DNA of 64,000 nt from Trileptium ribeirensis (taxonomy: Eukaryota; Nematoda; Enoplea; Enoplida; Thoracostomopsidae). The notes below the pieces were generated by a model, which was given only the letters and a program-made list of their open reading frames with translations, had not been told where the DNA came from and did no database searches. Shown piece by piece: positions 13,162 through 25,484 of the stretch. The stretch's first letter is position 1, and every line of letters starts with the position of its first letter. The stretch covers positions 1-64,000 of the forward strand of contig JASANE010028376.1 in assembly GCA_030248225.1 (NCBI GenBank). The letters are read 5' to 3'. A program made the translations under genes and the position numbers.

Positions 13162-15460
13162 CCTGCGCCCACGCTGGACCCGAATTTGACCCGACGGCTT
13201 GAGGCGGGTCCATCACCCGACATGACCTGGACCCGACTCGACCGCCGTCTCGGACCGGAACTGTCAATTTAAACAGGAACTGGAGCCTTGTATTATAAAT
13301 TTGTACATAGCAATACAGATGAAGATACTGTGAATTTAAAATATGCCAAAACCGATTTTACATTGAAGTTAATGTAATGTGATGAATAACATTACTTTTT
13401 ATGTGGGACATTGCAGAATCGGAGGAAAATAATGCTTATTTATTGATCAATATGCCGATGCTAGTTTTTTGTCTGCCAGCGCAACAGAAATGCCTTATAT
13501 TTATGGGCGTATCACTGCATAGGCTGCGTGACACTTGAGTATGCATGCACCACACGGCGCGTGATCTGAACAATTTTGCTGCTATCGCCTCCGTTTACTA
13601 GACACGCTTGTTTTGTGTTAATTCTGTAGGAAACTTGAAATTGGTTACTGGGTTCTGAAAGAAAATAACTCAAGCTAGGTATAATTTTCATAACTCAACG
13701 ACGTAAATATGACAAAGATCCCTCGCTGATACTGAGACTATTTATGCTAGCCTAGTTTACAGCATTGTGAAATCCTTATGCTTGTTCTGCTTACATTTTA
13801 CAGGGCAATTTGCTAGGGTTGCAAAAAATGTGGAAATATTAAAACCAAATCGTTAGACCGGATTTCCGGTATGCTTTTTGTCGTTTACCGAAACACGATT
13901 TTCGCCGGGACCCCTGGCTTCTTCAAACTACCAAAGTTTTGTCTGCGGCATGACCTAGGGGCAACCAATTTGCGTCTGCTTGGAACCGAAAATACCTGGG
14001 GGCACAGCAGTTCATCCGGGAGTTGCCTCCAGTCCAACTGGGGCCCCATGAAGTACTGTAACCGTCAGAAAACGTCAAAAGTATCCAATACGGTAATTTA
14101 TTGTAATTGTGCTAGCTTACAAAGCTGAGATTTTAGTGATTTTTAACTTCGCTGCGCTTTCCCCAAGTTTAGTACACCCTGCCAAAATACCCCCGCTAAA
14201 TAATCCCCCAGTTGCTTGAGAATTCGCAAAAATCCCTTTCATGTTTTAAAACTGGTTAAAAAGTTGCTTTTAACCTCAATATACACGTTTTACTGTCAAA
14301 AGCCATTTATTTAGCAACCTTAGATCCATAAAAAGTCCCTAAAAGTTTGGCTCCTAAAAACATCAAATTCTAAATTATTAGATGTCGGGGCTGGATGCGC
14401 CCGCCGCTTCCACCCGGAGAAACCCATATCCCACCTGACAAAATACGGCGGTCCCCACACCAGTTTCGAGCCAGGCCCGCGGTTCACTGGCCCTGGTAAA
14501 ATTTTCAGTGCATGGAGAGAACCAGATATATACAGCAGTATGCAGCGGTCCTTTTCACACAGCTTCTTAAGTATTTCCAAACTGATTGGAACTCGTATAC
14601 GAACCGACTTCTAAGACACAGCTACGTCACACGAACGGTTGGTTTAGTCCAATACTGTGGCATTTTTTATGTTTTGTGTGAATTCCCACATGCGACACTT
14701 ATAAACAAGTTCGAAACGTATACTCGCTTGTGACCATCTGTTGACTGTATGCGTGATTACATTTTTTAGCAAATATTTATCTGATTTTATTATGGCACAG
14801 TAAACTCTACCTTATATTTTATATTACAGAGCGAGCGATACGATTATTTATTCGTTGTATATAGTCCAAAATATGTCAAGTGTATCATCAAAACTGTGAC
14901 CAATATCACCTTTAGGGCTGGCCGTTACAACCTTAGAAAAAAGAACAGCTTAGAGCGGGGGTTCAGGTTGTAATTTTCTAGAAAGCTTGCTCTCTTAAAA
15001 TGGTCGATTTAGTGATCATGCGCGCAACCACTACAGAATTTGGAACCCAATTGGTCTTTAGATCTGTCATCATCCCTTTCAAAGAGCACTGTGCTGAAGG
15101 TTGAGGCGCTTCGGACACAAGATAAGTGAGGACAATGTTCATGATTCCATGTATATATTTCAAATGCGGAACTTCGAGTTCGATGTGTTTCTGTTATACC
15201 CTTAAAGTTACTTAAACATTTTATCTTTGGTTAATATAGAAACAGACAAGCTATATCATCTTTTACGACGTTCCACACCATACCCTAGTGACACATCACA
15301 TATCTATAAAACAGCTTGCTCTGTTAACCCTTTACATCCTCTTCACGGATCATAAACTTTTTTGAGCTCCGCAGAATTTGTGTGGTTCTTATAAATTTTG
15401 GCGACCCCAGGTCAACCGTCTGTTAGGTATTTACAAGATGATCAGAAATGATGGTTAAAC
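13162..15460. other. repeat-like intergenic DNA, no gene supported
   Basis: Mixed AT-rich sequence with two islands of higher GC (about 13860-14060 and 14360-14500) that look like fragments of old mobile elements. No frame shows a recognisable domain and no tandem repeat is evident. Confidence 0.4.
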
Positions 15461-17090
15461 AATGGCCGCAGACTCCGAATCCGAATGCGCCGCTCTACTC
15501 CTACTCCTCCCTTAGCGCGGGGGCGCAGCACCCTTGCCCACCCCTTTTCCTAGCCTACCAGCTAACACCGCGGGAAGCCGAAGGTATCCGCACCAAGGTC
15601 TCTGCTACCTCCTGCCGGGATTTTGGACCTTTAGCAATGCCCTCTCAATAAAGAAAAGAAACAAACTAGCTCGGCGTCGTGAAAAGCACCTATGGGTGCG
15701 ACGCCTCCAAGGGGTGTATGATGATCTCGGAAGGGGTAGAGAAACCTTTGCGGGAGGAGTCTTGACAATGCATGATGAAGGTCCCAAGGGGTTTGGGGTC
15801 CGCGAGGAGGGAAGAGGTCTTCGACCTCACCGGGGAGGGGTGGCGGAATGTCTTTACAGCCAATATGTAAACTTCCATTGTATATAGTATGTACAATTAC
15901 ACTGTGGACCGTAACGCACCACCATGCAACTTTCATGTCGTTTTCAATGCGTCGGATGGTTAGGAAGGAGGTAATTGTTCAATTGATGTTTATATTATTG
16001 GATTTCATTCGACGGCGGACAGCGCCCTTGTCGCTAGGCGGTACTGGTGTGATGCAGGCTCCGCCAAAAGTGAATAGCAACACCTCTGAGGGGTGTCGTC
16101 GTTTCGAGCTTAGGTGGTCTGATGCCTCGGGTGTGGTAGCAGCCATACCTCCTATGAGCATGTATGGTCCTGGTCGCAGAAAACTGATGGGGATCAACGC
16201 GCGTATGGGATCGGCCTCACCTCCGTAAAAAGCACTTAAGGCGTCGGCACCTCCAAGAGGGGTAGAGTGGCTTGACAAAGGGTAGTCGAGCTTTCGGGGG
16301 AGGGGTCCTGACCGCATAGGACGTTGTGAGGGGAAAGTAAGGCGACGCCTTCGGTGCTATGAAAGCACCTATGGTTTCGGCACCCCAAGGGTGTGACCTG
16401 TCAGAGGGTAGCCAAAAAATCAGGTCAAGGGGCTGCTGACCATACATTCCCAAGGTTCGAGCTCCCAGGAGGGTAGCTGAAGAACCGAGGGTAGCCCTAC
16501 ATCCTCCCGGGAGGGGGACGGGATAAGCCGGTCCGCGTGGGGGGTGTGGTGGCTTTGACGGGGGTGCACCTTCTAACGTTCTGGGGAAAGGCGGGGATAG
16601 CGGCACATCCCACTGCGCCGCGGAGGGATCCGACGCCTCAGTTGGTGTTATCCCTTACACATCTATGAGCATGTATCTTCCTGGCCGCAGAGCAAGAGGG
16701 AGGGGCGCGGAGCTTTCAGCGCCTTAAAACACACCTATGGTTTCGGCACCCCTAAAGGATGGAGGCAGGGTGACCTTAAGGGGTAGCCGAGCTTTCGGGA
16801 GAGAAGGACCGCAATTCAAGGAGGAAGGAGGCAAGTGTAAGACGCCTTCGGCACCACGAGAAGCACCCATGTGTTCGCCGCCTAAAGGGGGGCGCAGAGT
16901 CACCTGTCAAGGGGTAGCCCAGCCTTCTTCGGAGGGGAGGTCGGACCTCAGTAAGGATAAGGTGTGCGGCGCTTTGGGTGGGCCGTCGTGATGGTGGATA
17001 GCATAGGCCTCATGCGAGGGGGCGAGGGATCGGACCTCACGGGGGTAACCCCATACCCCTTATGAACATGTATGCGTTCGTCATTGCTCT
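15461..17090. repeat. GC-rich repeat array (CGCCTTCGGCGC / GAGCATGTAT family)
   Basis: A 1.6-kb GC-rich island is built from diverged copies of one unit. Recurring pieces in a constant order are: GCGCCTTCGG-type hairpin, a segment like CACCTATGGTTTCGGCACC, CTCCAAGGGG, GGGGTAGCCGAGCTTTCGGG, GGTCGGACCTCA, and TATGAGCATGTAT with CCTGGCCGCAG. Copies of these pieces begin near 15690, 16230, 16350, 16720 and 16850. Long open frames on both strands here are by-products of high GC and are not genes. The same family appears as single diverged copies at 20087, 33712 and 52848 (inverted). Confidence 0.7.
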
Positions 17091-17316
17091 AATGTGTTGC
17101 CTATTTTTAAAGGTAACTCACAAAATTTGTCATACACGATACAAGACAAACACTGTATGATAAGCGCTTCAAAAATTTCCTCAAGCTGAAGTTCGAAGCG
17201 CTCAGTTTTAACTGGTCGCTACCTGCCTATAGGATGATAATAATATTTATTAACCACAGTGCTATAAATTCATAAATAATAGATAATTCGAGCCCAAAAT
17301 TTTACAGAACCATATA

Positions 17317-17342
17317 GGGTAAGCTCGGGTAATATGGACACA
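17317..17342 (+). repeat. left terminal inverted repeat of the pogo-like element
   Basis: The left end reads GGGTAAGCTCGGGTAATATG and continues GACACA. The right end in reverse complement reads AGGTAAACTCGGCTATTATG then GACACG. The TA at 17315-17316 is the target duplication. Confidence 0.85.
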
Positions 17343-18534
17343 CAGGGTTGTATGGACACTAACAGCGTTTGAGGTCTTATAACTAAGTCTATAGTCTAGT
17401 CAGCCAATCAAAACGCACGTCATCTTGAAGCTTATGGTCTTGCGCGAGTCCCGATCGTTTCTGTTATTGGCTAATGCAAATAGTTAATCAGTTTAGAACG
17501 ATAAAACGCGCAAAAGTTGTGTTTGTTTATTTTTCGTGGAATTTGCCTGTTTTTTCGAGTGAATTCGACGCTCTATAAGTAAGTCTATGTTTGCAGTAGC
17601 TTGTTAATTTTTATATAGATATGTTGCTGGCTGAGTAAAGATTGCGAATATGTAATAATTTCAGTGAAAAAATTATGTAAATAATATTTTTAGCATAAAC
17701 GATTGCTTGGTTATATGGACACCGGTATGTCTATTATGGACACGCAGTCAGTCTATTATAGACATGTAGTGGGTTATATGGATACCTGTTTCCTACGCGT
17801 TGGAAAGTGTCCATACAGCCCTGATAGTATAATATGGACACTGTCCAGGTAAAATTTTTTACAACTATTCAAGCTTTAATGTGTAGTTTCAGGAGCTTGG
17901 TCACCGGGAGTTGTAGCCGTACCCATCAGAAATTTCTGGATGGGACACGTGTTGCTGCCTATCCTCAAATATTTTGCTATATTTTTGGTAAATTAGTTTG
18001 AAAATGCGCAACTCCCATGTCCTTGTCCTAAATGTTAATAAAAACGCGATGCTGCTCCTCCAAGTAAATATGTGTGGCTTGTAATTCTGTAGTGACAAGT
18101 TCACCCATACAGTGAGAGACGTCCTCGCCGCTTTACATACATTAGCTGCAGTTTACCACATAATTTACTTTATTTGGAAAAGACACGAGTACTGAATCTA
18201 TATTGTGCAGATAACTTTCAGAGACCCGGAACAGGATGTATGTGTGCCACCACCCCTCAAAAAATGGCCTGGGCACAATCGGTTTATTTTATCGCCATAT
18301 ATTGCTGCGCTTACAATATGTACCCCCGGAAAATCAAAACATCGTATATTGTTCTGCACCGGGGCTTTGCTGGCCACAAATAAATGTAGAAAGCGTCGCC
18401 GTGCCTGAATAAGTATAAAAATTGGTTAATAGGTTTAGTTATTGTTAACTACCAGTGGTTAGCTTCGCTAAACTCTATTTTACTGATACTACCTTTGCTG
18501 CATGTAGTGTTCTATGTTTCATTACAGGACAAGT

Positions 18535-19593
18535 ATGGCGAGAGTTAAGTTTTGGCGAGGAGGGCGTTGGAAAAAAGGTTTGCCCAAAGTAACTAAAACG
18601 TTCGAATCGCTTTCAAAGCAGAGAAATGTTCGAAACAAAAAGAAAATGGTTAGACAACAATGGTCAACCGATGGCATGGAACAAGCCTTAAAGGAACTAA
18701 CTCATGTCTTACAGCCACTCGACGTAGCAATATTTGGGCCATTCAAACGGTCATTCTCAATGCGCTGCAGGAAACATATGGCTGACAGTCCTGGACGAAC
18801 AATAACTTTGTCCAATTTTGGCGAGGTGTTTACTCCAGCATATATGGAAACCACTAAGGCTACTAGTGCAGCAAATGGATTTCGGGTTGCTGGCTTGTAT
18901 CCGCTTGACTTCGATGCCATTCCTCAAAGTGCTTTCTAGATAGCTGATTCTTTATTGGGCAAACATTCGCCTGAAGGACATGGAGACTGCGATGAACCAA
19001 CCGGGTTATTGAGTTCTACAACGCCATCGTCCAATCTTGAGGAATTAACAGAAGATGCTAATAATACCATCGTTCTCGAGCAAGATGTGACAAGTGTTGA
19101 TAGAAACGATGTAGTGTACGAACCCCAATTTGACGAAAACCACAACGAATTATGCGCTTACGAAGAACTTATGCCGGCTGAAGCTGTAGAAATAGCACTT
19201 TCGGACCACGACCATGCGAAAAAAACCTATACAAATCTTCATAACGTCACCTTCGACTTTGACGATCTGGTTGAACCACTGTCCCAAAACCGTGACGATC
19301 TCCAGGGTATAATTGACAGAATGCGTCCAACTAAAATTTATCTGAACGAAAGGTACGATGAACACAGTACTGATATTGCTAGTATAGCTGGGCCATCGAC
19401 GAGTACGGCATGCTGCCCACGTTTGGTTCGCCAAGTTACACAAGATGATATACCAAATCCTGTTTGCAGTGGGTGCGGAGTTGTTTACCCCAATGGCGAA
19501 CAATGGAATGCCTGCAAAGACTGCGGCAAATGGGCTCATACATCGTGCGGGTTTGCGCTGAAGCGTTTCTTCATTTTCCCGGACTGTGGCTAG
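18535..19593 (+). pseudogene. pogo/jerky-like DDE transposase, broken
   Basis: The reading frame starts at an ATG seven bases after a strong acceptor (TTTCATTACAG) and encodes the basic start MARVKFWRGG. A psq-type helix-turn-helix-like segment follows (about residues 42-56, RQQWSTDGMEQALKEL), then directly the DDE_1 family motif THVLQPLDVAIFGPFK and the conserved C-terminal region ending in GFRVAGLYPLDFD. The 200-300 residues that normally lie between the helix-turn-helix and the LQPLD motif, including the catalytic aspartates, are missing. A TAG stop at 18937-18939 interrupts the frame. It continues in the same frame into an acidic region and a C-terminal CxxC...CxxC...WxHxxC zinc-binding motif (CSGCG...CKDCGKWAHTSC) typical of this transposase group. 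It cannot encode an active enzyme. Confidence 0.8.
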
Positions 19594-20032
19594 TAGCTTG
19601 TAGTTGTGTGATATCTGATGACAGAAAAAAGTTAAGCAAATTATTATGTGCCGACGCACTACACCTATACCTGCTAACTTTATTTTTTGTACAACAGGTG
19701 GCATTTGAGTATTTACATGGTACCCTTGAGTGGAAATCCCCTTGAGTGAAAATCGCCGTGTGTTGTATGTTAGATGTTGAGGATCTTGCTACCCACTGGT
19801 GACAAAAAATTTAATCACGATTTATTAGTGTTTTTGTATTTTATATTTCATTTGACCAATTTATATTTTTCAACAAAGCGCTATGTTTCTTGACAAAACG
19901 CTGCTTCAGGGGCTTATGTATTTCAAGCGTAAAAAAAGTATGTGTCCATATTACCCTGACATGTCCATATTGGCAGCATAGACTGTCCATAAAACACGGA
20001 AGAATTCAGTTATAAAAAAGAATGAAGTCAAA

Positions 20033-20058
20033 CGTGTCCATAATAGCCGAGTTTACCT
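20033..20058 (-). repeat. right terminal inverted repeat of the pogo-like element
   Basis: Inverted partner of the left end with five mismatches in 26 bases, followed by the TA target duplication at 20059-20060. Further GTGTCCATA copies lie just inside, at about 19942-20041. Confidence 0.85.
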
Positions 20059-20086
20059 TAATAAAGCTTCTTCTACAATCAGCAAT

Positions 20087-20230
20087 TCGCCGTAAGCACG
20101 TGGCGGAAGGGCGAGGGGGGGCGGTGCAAACCACCTGGTAGGAGAGGAGGGTCGCACTTCTAGCTGACGGAGGTCCGACAGCTCCGGATAGTATTGCCCG
20201 CTAACCCCAATGAACGTGTATGAGTATAAA
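20087..20230 (+). repeat. single copy of the GC-rich repeat family
   Basis: A GC-rich patch just outside the pogo element. It contains GGTCCGACAGCTCC-like sequence and ends in a TGAACGTGTATGAG variant of the GAGCATGTAT segment that recurs in the 15.5-17.1 kb array. Confidence 0.45.
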
Positions 20231-20831
20231 ATAGTTTATTTTAAGCACACGCTATCTACATTTAAATGTTAGACAGTCAAACGCAGACAAGGATAGAAAA
20301 GCATTTATATATTAGCTTGCCAAAAAGCCTCTCGCCTGTTAATAACAAGGGATCAGCTCAACTGCCAGTGACAAACGGAGAGTCCAGCTGAACTATCGTT
20401 GACAAAGGCATAATCTAGATAGCTAAACTATTCTAAATTTTGTCTACGTGACATTGATCTGGTTCGTTTTGACGGGTCACATAATTCTGGCCGTGGGCAC
20501 GCATCTTATTGCATGTGATACATAAAATGAAGTACTTAGAAAAGATTGGTTTCAGAAAAATGTGATTGAAATGTCGTAATCCAGAGTTTTTATATGTAAA
20601 ACATTAATATTTTTATCGATAATATTCAACATTATCGAATGTTGAAAAGGTCATGACTTTTGCTAGTGTAGGTTATGACTTTTCCGTGTCTCTATACTAA
20701 ATTGCTTCGTATCGTCATAGAGTATTTATAATATAAGAAAGTATTTACAAGTAACGAGCATTAGTGTTTTATTAATGTCCAAGTGATGATTACTAAATAT
20801 ATTTCTTTTATACATAGAACAAGCTATGGAT

Positions 20832-21090
20832 GGTGTCCGCGACACCGTCATTCCGCGAAAATATGGTAGCTATATGGTGTCGCCGATACCGTAATGTTAA
20901 AAAGCAGTAGCTACATGGTGTATCGGACACTCTCATAAATCTTTATACAGTAAGGGTGTGGCCTTTACTGTGGTTACAGTATAGTCGCAACTATAGGGGG
21001 TAAAAAGTTCCAAACGAAGGGGACATTATAACGTGAACGCCGCATAATGAACAATGTCCAAAAAATTTGGTTCTTTACCGCCGCTGTCAA
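20832..21090 (+). mobile_element. palindrome-bearing non-autonomous element, copy 1
   Basis: It begins with the palindrome GGTGTC-CGC-GACACC (20832-20846), repeated in diverged form at 20876-20890 and 20918-20930, about 44 bp apart and separated by TAGCTA(C/T)ATGGTG. A conserved core then contains GGGGACATTATAACGTGAAC followed by GCCGCATAATG. The same order is found inverted at 40274-40750. There is no transposase. The right end is uncertain because the end palindrome is decayed here. Confidence 0.6.
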
Positions 21091-21239
21091 TATATATCTG
21101 ATTCCCCATAGAGGTCGCTTCTTGGTTTCTTTTATGGGGCCAGTTGGTATTGTCGTGGGCATTGCTAAATGGTTCATTTTATTAGGCGTTGTTCGAAATA
21201 TATTGGAAGGTGCGTTCAATTTGCTGCGTTATATCTAAA

Positions 21240-24200
21240 ATCCCCTTAGTGTGGATATCATTCGGTAAAAGTAACCATTTGTTTACTCTGCGCTGCGGCA
21301 GAATCCATGACAGTATAACTTACTTCACACTGTCTTTAAGCTAGCAAGACAGTTTAAGCTACCGTTTTCGGTGGCTGATTGGGCGACAGCTGCAAATTGT
21401 GTCCGGTGTTTATTTAATTCGACTTCTGTGGGAAACAAATTGTTTTTTCTATCCAGTTAATCAGACAAATTGACTTCACTGTAACTAGTTGATAGAGAAG
21501 AGAAAAAGCCAGATCTTTAAGGTCTGGCCAGGCTGCCTTCCCGAACAATGTCTGGCTCGGCTGCGGATGCGAACATGATCCGCTCGACTCTGCTCTTCAG
21601 ATTCCATGATATTTATAGCATTTCTGAGAATTTCCGTCTCCCAGTTACACTGAGGATCATCCTAGTTTGACATGAGGAATCTAGATTCTCCCCCCTCCCC
21701 CTCCCCCCACACAGGTGCCCCCAGTTCCATCTAGGAATCCTTCAGTTCGGTTCACACAGGTAAACTTTCGACATAATTTTGGAAAACCAGTAAGAATTTG
21801 GAGATTTTTGAGATTTTCTGAAGCATGGTGGAGTAACCTCGGGTATTTTCGCTACTGGTAGTCTATGGCATTATATATACTTGGTACAAAAGACCTTTTA
21901 ATAGCCCACTACACTACTCAGCTCCAGGGTTGATTCTAGTCTCTGGCTTAGCTCTTCAGATATCAAAGCAGGCTCGGCTTGACTCTAAACTCGAGCCCAA
22001 ACTCTCACCTCTACTAACTAGACAACATACCAGGAGTTTTATTTTAGCACGCAAGTGTTATTGTCAACGCGTACTGATAACCTTATTTATAATGTGACAT
22101 TAATAGAGAACACATTAAAAATCATTGCTGTTAAGAAACCGCAGTCAAATGTAGTTGCTTCCCACACAAGTGCTTGCGTGCAAAAAATACTGCGTCCCCG
22201 TGCATTCCTTGAAAACTAGAAGTTATTCACCGTCAAAATAATCAAACGAAGGCTGATAGCGACGGGCCAAAATTTTTCCAGGAGTTCAAAGACCGCAAAA
22301 TTAAAATTTGCATATCATCTTTGAAGGTTCATCAGTTATTACACATTTCAAATCCATTATACTGTAAATAACTTTTGAAGGTGTGTTCGCGCGTCCAGCC
22401 TTTTAGCTCAAATTTAGAACGAATATCGATCAAAATTTGAAAGCATTTTTTTTGCATTTTTGGTGAATTTGAACGTGTGATCGCTGCTCAATTTTGGTCA
22501 CAATTTCTTCAGCCAATCATACCCTTTCCATATCCTTTCGCCACCAGTGAGTGTAAGATTTAGGGACGTAACGAGTTCATTAAAATTTGGTATATCTGTG
22601 GCTTAAAATACCATTGGAAAAACCCAATTGTAACACTTATTTGATATTGATTTGTTCAGCCTCTCTAAAACGTAGATATGGCAATTTCGATGGAGTGAAG
22701 AAATGTTTTATTTGGCTGCAAGATATTACACGGAAAAATTAGGTGAGCTGTTCAAAAATTGGAAAAACTTCAAGAAGGAAAATTGTGAAAACGAGAATAT
22801 AAAAAATTGGGAAAATGCGGAAAAGGTAATTTGAAATTATTGTTAAAACTGTTATTCTGCTTTCCTATTTTTCACTTTAACACTTTTCTTCCAACAGAAA
22901 ATATGGAAATTGGTCAAAAAGATAAATAAAACGTGCGTCAATTTATTCTGTGGAGCATACAAAACGTCATAATTTTAGTCAGGAAAACCAGGGCCTCAGA
23001 AATATATCAACCTGGGATCAACACTAGTCCTTGTTCCTATAATGTTACCGGATCCCACCATTTCCCATTCGGTGACCCACATGAAAAAATGGAAACAGTA
23101 TAATTGCATCTTCTCCATTCTAATGCAGATATTAAGTTTCGCATACTGCTGCAAAATGTAATTTTTTCATTTTATCAATAGTGTTCATTGGAAACGTCAT
23201 TTGTTCATTAAATGACATCCAGCGTTCCGAAATAGACAAAAACATGTAAAATTTTGTGGTTTACGTCTGAATGCTTAGTAGTAACTAATTTGTGTATACA
23301 AGTATGTAAAAAAACTTCTGCGGTACAGCTTAGAGCATTGTCTGGGCTTTAATTTGGTATAAAAGTGTGATGAAATACTAGCAACTTGGAAGATGTACAG
23401 TCTCTCGAACTTTTCTAAAAATAAGCAGTAAATTCTACGCATATTTTAATACTGCCACAGTTAGGGAAAATATGCACTTAGGTCATCAGGGAGGGTTTAA
23501 TATTTGAAATTTTAGGAACATAATTTTTCGCCAGTTTGCTGAAATTTATCATTCTTTTTGCTAATTTTCCCATATTTTTTTCTAAAACTTTGCTAATTTT
23601 TGCGAGGAGTTCCCATGGGGCAGCTGAGCCGTCAGAGATGGTAGCTGTGGCTTGAGGGAGGTTCGAGCCTTAGATGGAATATACCGCCCTGCCCCTGTGA
23701 TACCTAAAATTTTTTACAAAGTTCCCGCACAACAGGCTATTTGCCAGTAGGAGCTTGGCTATCGACACTGGGCCGTCACTTTGTCACGCTGAGGTTAGGA
23801 ATGCTAAATGTTTGTGTTCCGTGTATTTACTCTAAAAATGTATCACCTTAGTTTTATTTGTACGGAACAACGCTATTTTAACATGACCTGAGACAAATTT
23901 GTTTACCAATATTAATGAAAAGAATAATTGTGAGTTCACCCGAAGGTGTGTAAAGAGCGTGCACTTCTTAACAGTTCATGATGAATCTTGTAAAAGGATG
24001 ACACTTCGTCATTCCCAATTACTTTGCTTTATCCAATGATGTAGTCAACTTTCGGTTCATCCATAGTAAACATTGCAAAATATATACACTTAAAAAGCAA
24101 GTATATATGGGGTATAACTGCCTATCATAGTGTTCTACAAAAATTCATCATAAACTCTAGGCAGCTCAAATTATACTTACAGAACATATGCCACAAAACG

Positions 24201-24285
24201 TTGGTAGTGCACCAATATTAGCACTTCGCGCTGTGGCATTGCTTTCATTTAGGCACCGGACTGCCTGTATTAATTTTTCGTTGCG
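21240..24285. other. repeat-rich intergenic DNA; one weak spliced-frame candidate
   Basis: Mostly AT-rich with fragments of old repeats and a short C-rich run (about 21690-21715). The only protein-like segment is a lysine/tryptophan/glutamate-rich frame at about 22693-22836 (RWSEEMFYLAARYY) that meets GTAATT. A good acceptor (CTTCCAACAG) follows about 75 bases later and the frame continues IWKLVKK. It loosely recalls Myb/SANT-like segments of transposon proteins. I would not call a gene. Confidence 0.3.
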
Positions 24286-24289
24286 CCAG

Positions 24290-25330
24290 GTTTTTTGGTC
24301 AAAACATTGTTTTTGGCCACGATTTTTGAAAATTAACAGCATTTTTTATAAATGGGTATAAAAATGGCCAGCGTTCGATACCGATGTAGCTAACAAAATA
24401 TGAAAAATATGTTTTAATAGCAATAGTATTGATTATCATCAGGGATTGCAAACTTATGAATTGCGTGGATTTTTTCTGCAGTATAAAAATGACAAAATTT
24501 TTGCAAAATCTATATGTAGTTCTTGACCAAATTGCGCTCGATATCTGAATGTTCATTTTTGCAAACCTTTACAAATTTGGTAGCAGTGGGAACATTTCTT
24601 TATAGAAATTTTGGAACGTTCGCCTCAATGAATTAATCACCACTCTTAACACAGGCTTCAAATGTGCTATGATATCGCCATTTAATTTTTCCAAATTTGT
24701 AGTTTTTGAGTATCGAATTGTAACGCGGCCCACGCATTAATTTTGCTTTGGGGCTAGTCTGATCGCAGCAGAATAATGTCCGCTAATTACTAAAATTTCT
24801 TCTAATCTCGTAAATGAAAAATGGAGCATTTAGTTACAGTAAAGCAGTGCTTAAAATTTTCGGCGCTTGGATCAATATCTATTCTCCGACAGTTTTCCTA
24901 ATTGTGAGGTGAAGTTATTTACAGTAATAGTTACATTTCCAAATGCGCAGCCCGAACGTCAAAAGATCCAAGAGCCAAATTCACTTTAGTTTTAACCAGA
25001 GCCAGTTTTAACCTCCAAATTTTTTTGAAAAAACAGCGGAAAAAGTCGTAATTCTGCGTTGAGACCAGGGACCTCCGTGTAAATTTTGACATGCAATTAA
25101 AGCGTTTATTAAGCCTTTGTCAAAAATGGCCAGGGATTCTTAAATTTGGCCACAAATTGTTACAAATGACCAAAATTTTGACCAGTACAATTTTTCAAAA
25201 ATCCTTGTTGCGACGGTTTCGTGGCAAAGGAAAAAAGTCATCACAATTTTAAATTTCAGGTCATTGGAAAACAGTGCAACTTTAACACGGTGTGCAGCCA
25301 CTGCACATATCTCAGCGTAAACATAGCATA
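24290..25330 (+). repeat. long interspersed repeat family, copy 1
   Basis: A 1-kb AT-rich segment that matches, in the same order and strand, the last 1.4 kb of the window. Shared landmarks include GACCAGC/GGCCAGC, TTTTTGCAAAATCT, TTGCGCTCG, AGTGGGAA, GGTTACAGTAAA, CAAAAGATCCAA and CTTTGTCAAAAATG. There is no coding potential in either copy. It is probably an old non-autonomous element or the UTR part of a larger one. Confidence 0.6.
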
Positions 25331-25448
25331 AGGCATAATTAAGCCTTGTTTATGCTTGTCTGAGACTTTCTCTAAGCGTACAACATTTCACACGATTTCA
25401 ACTGTACCATTTTTGCGCTGACTATACCAACATTTTATTACATTTCAG

Positions 25449-25484
25449 TACAACACAGCGGCTTTTCAAGATTTGGCAGAAATC
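25449..25484 (+). CDS. gene A microexon (36 nt)
   Basis: Bounded by a pyrimidine-rich acceptor (TTATTACATTTCAG) and a perfect GTAAGT donor. It is phase 1 at both ends and encodes QHSGFSRFGRN between split codons. The most 5' exon I can support for this gene. Confidence 0.5.

Larger units (their letters stand above)
17317..20058 (+). mobile_element. pogo-like (Tc1/mariner superfamily) DNA transposon, internally deleted
   Basis: A 2.74-kb element bounded by imperfect terminal inverted repeats of about 26 bp (21 matches) and flanked on both sides by TA, the target duplication of the Tc1/mariner/pogo superfamily. Both ends carry subterminal clusters of TATGGACAC in inverted orientation, likely transposase-binding sites. 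Inside is a plus-strand transposase gene interrupted by a stop and lacking its catalytic core. A donor-like site near 17578 and a good acceptor just before the start codon suggest a 5' UTR intron. The intact ends mean the copy could be mobilised by a transposase from elsewhere. Confidence 0.85.

Noticed and set aside
15848..16606. Several open frames over 100 codons on both strands
   Set aside because: They lie in the GC-rich repeat array, where stop codons are rare in all frames, and they overlap one another on opposite strands.
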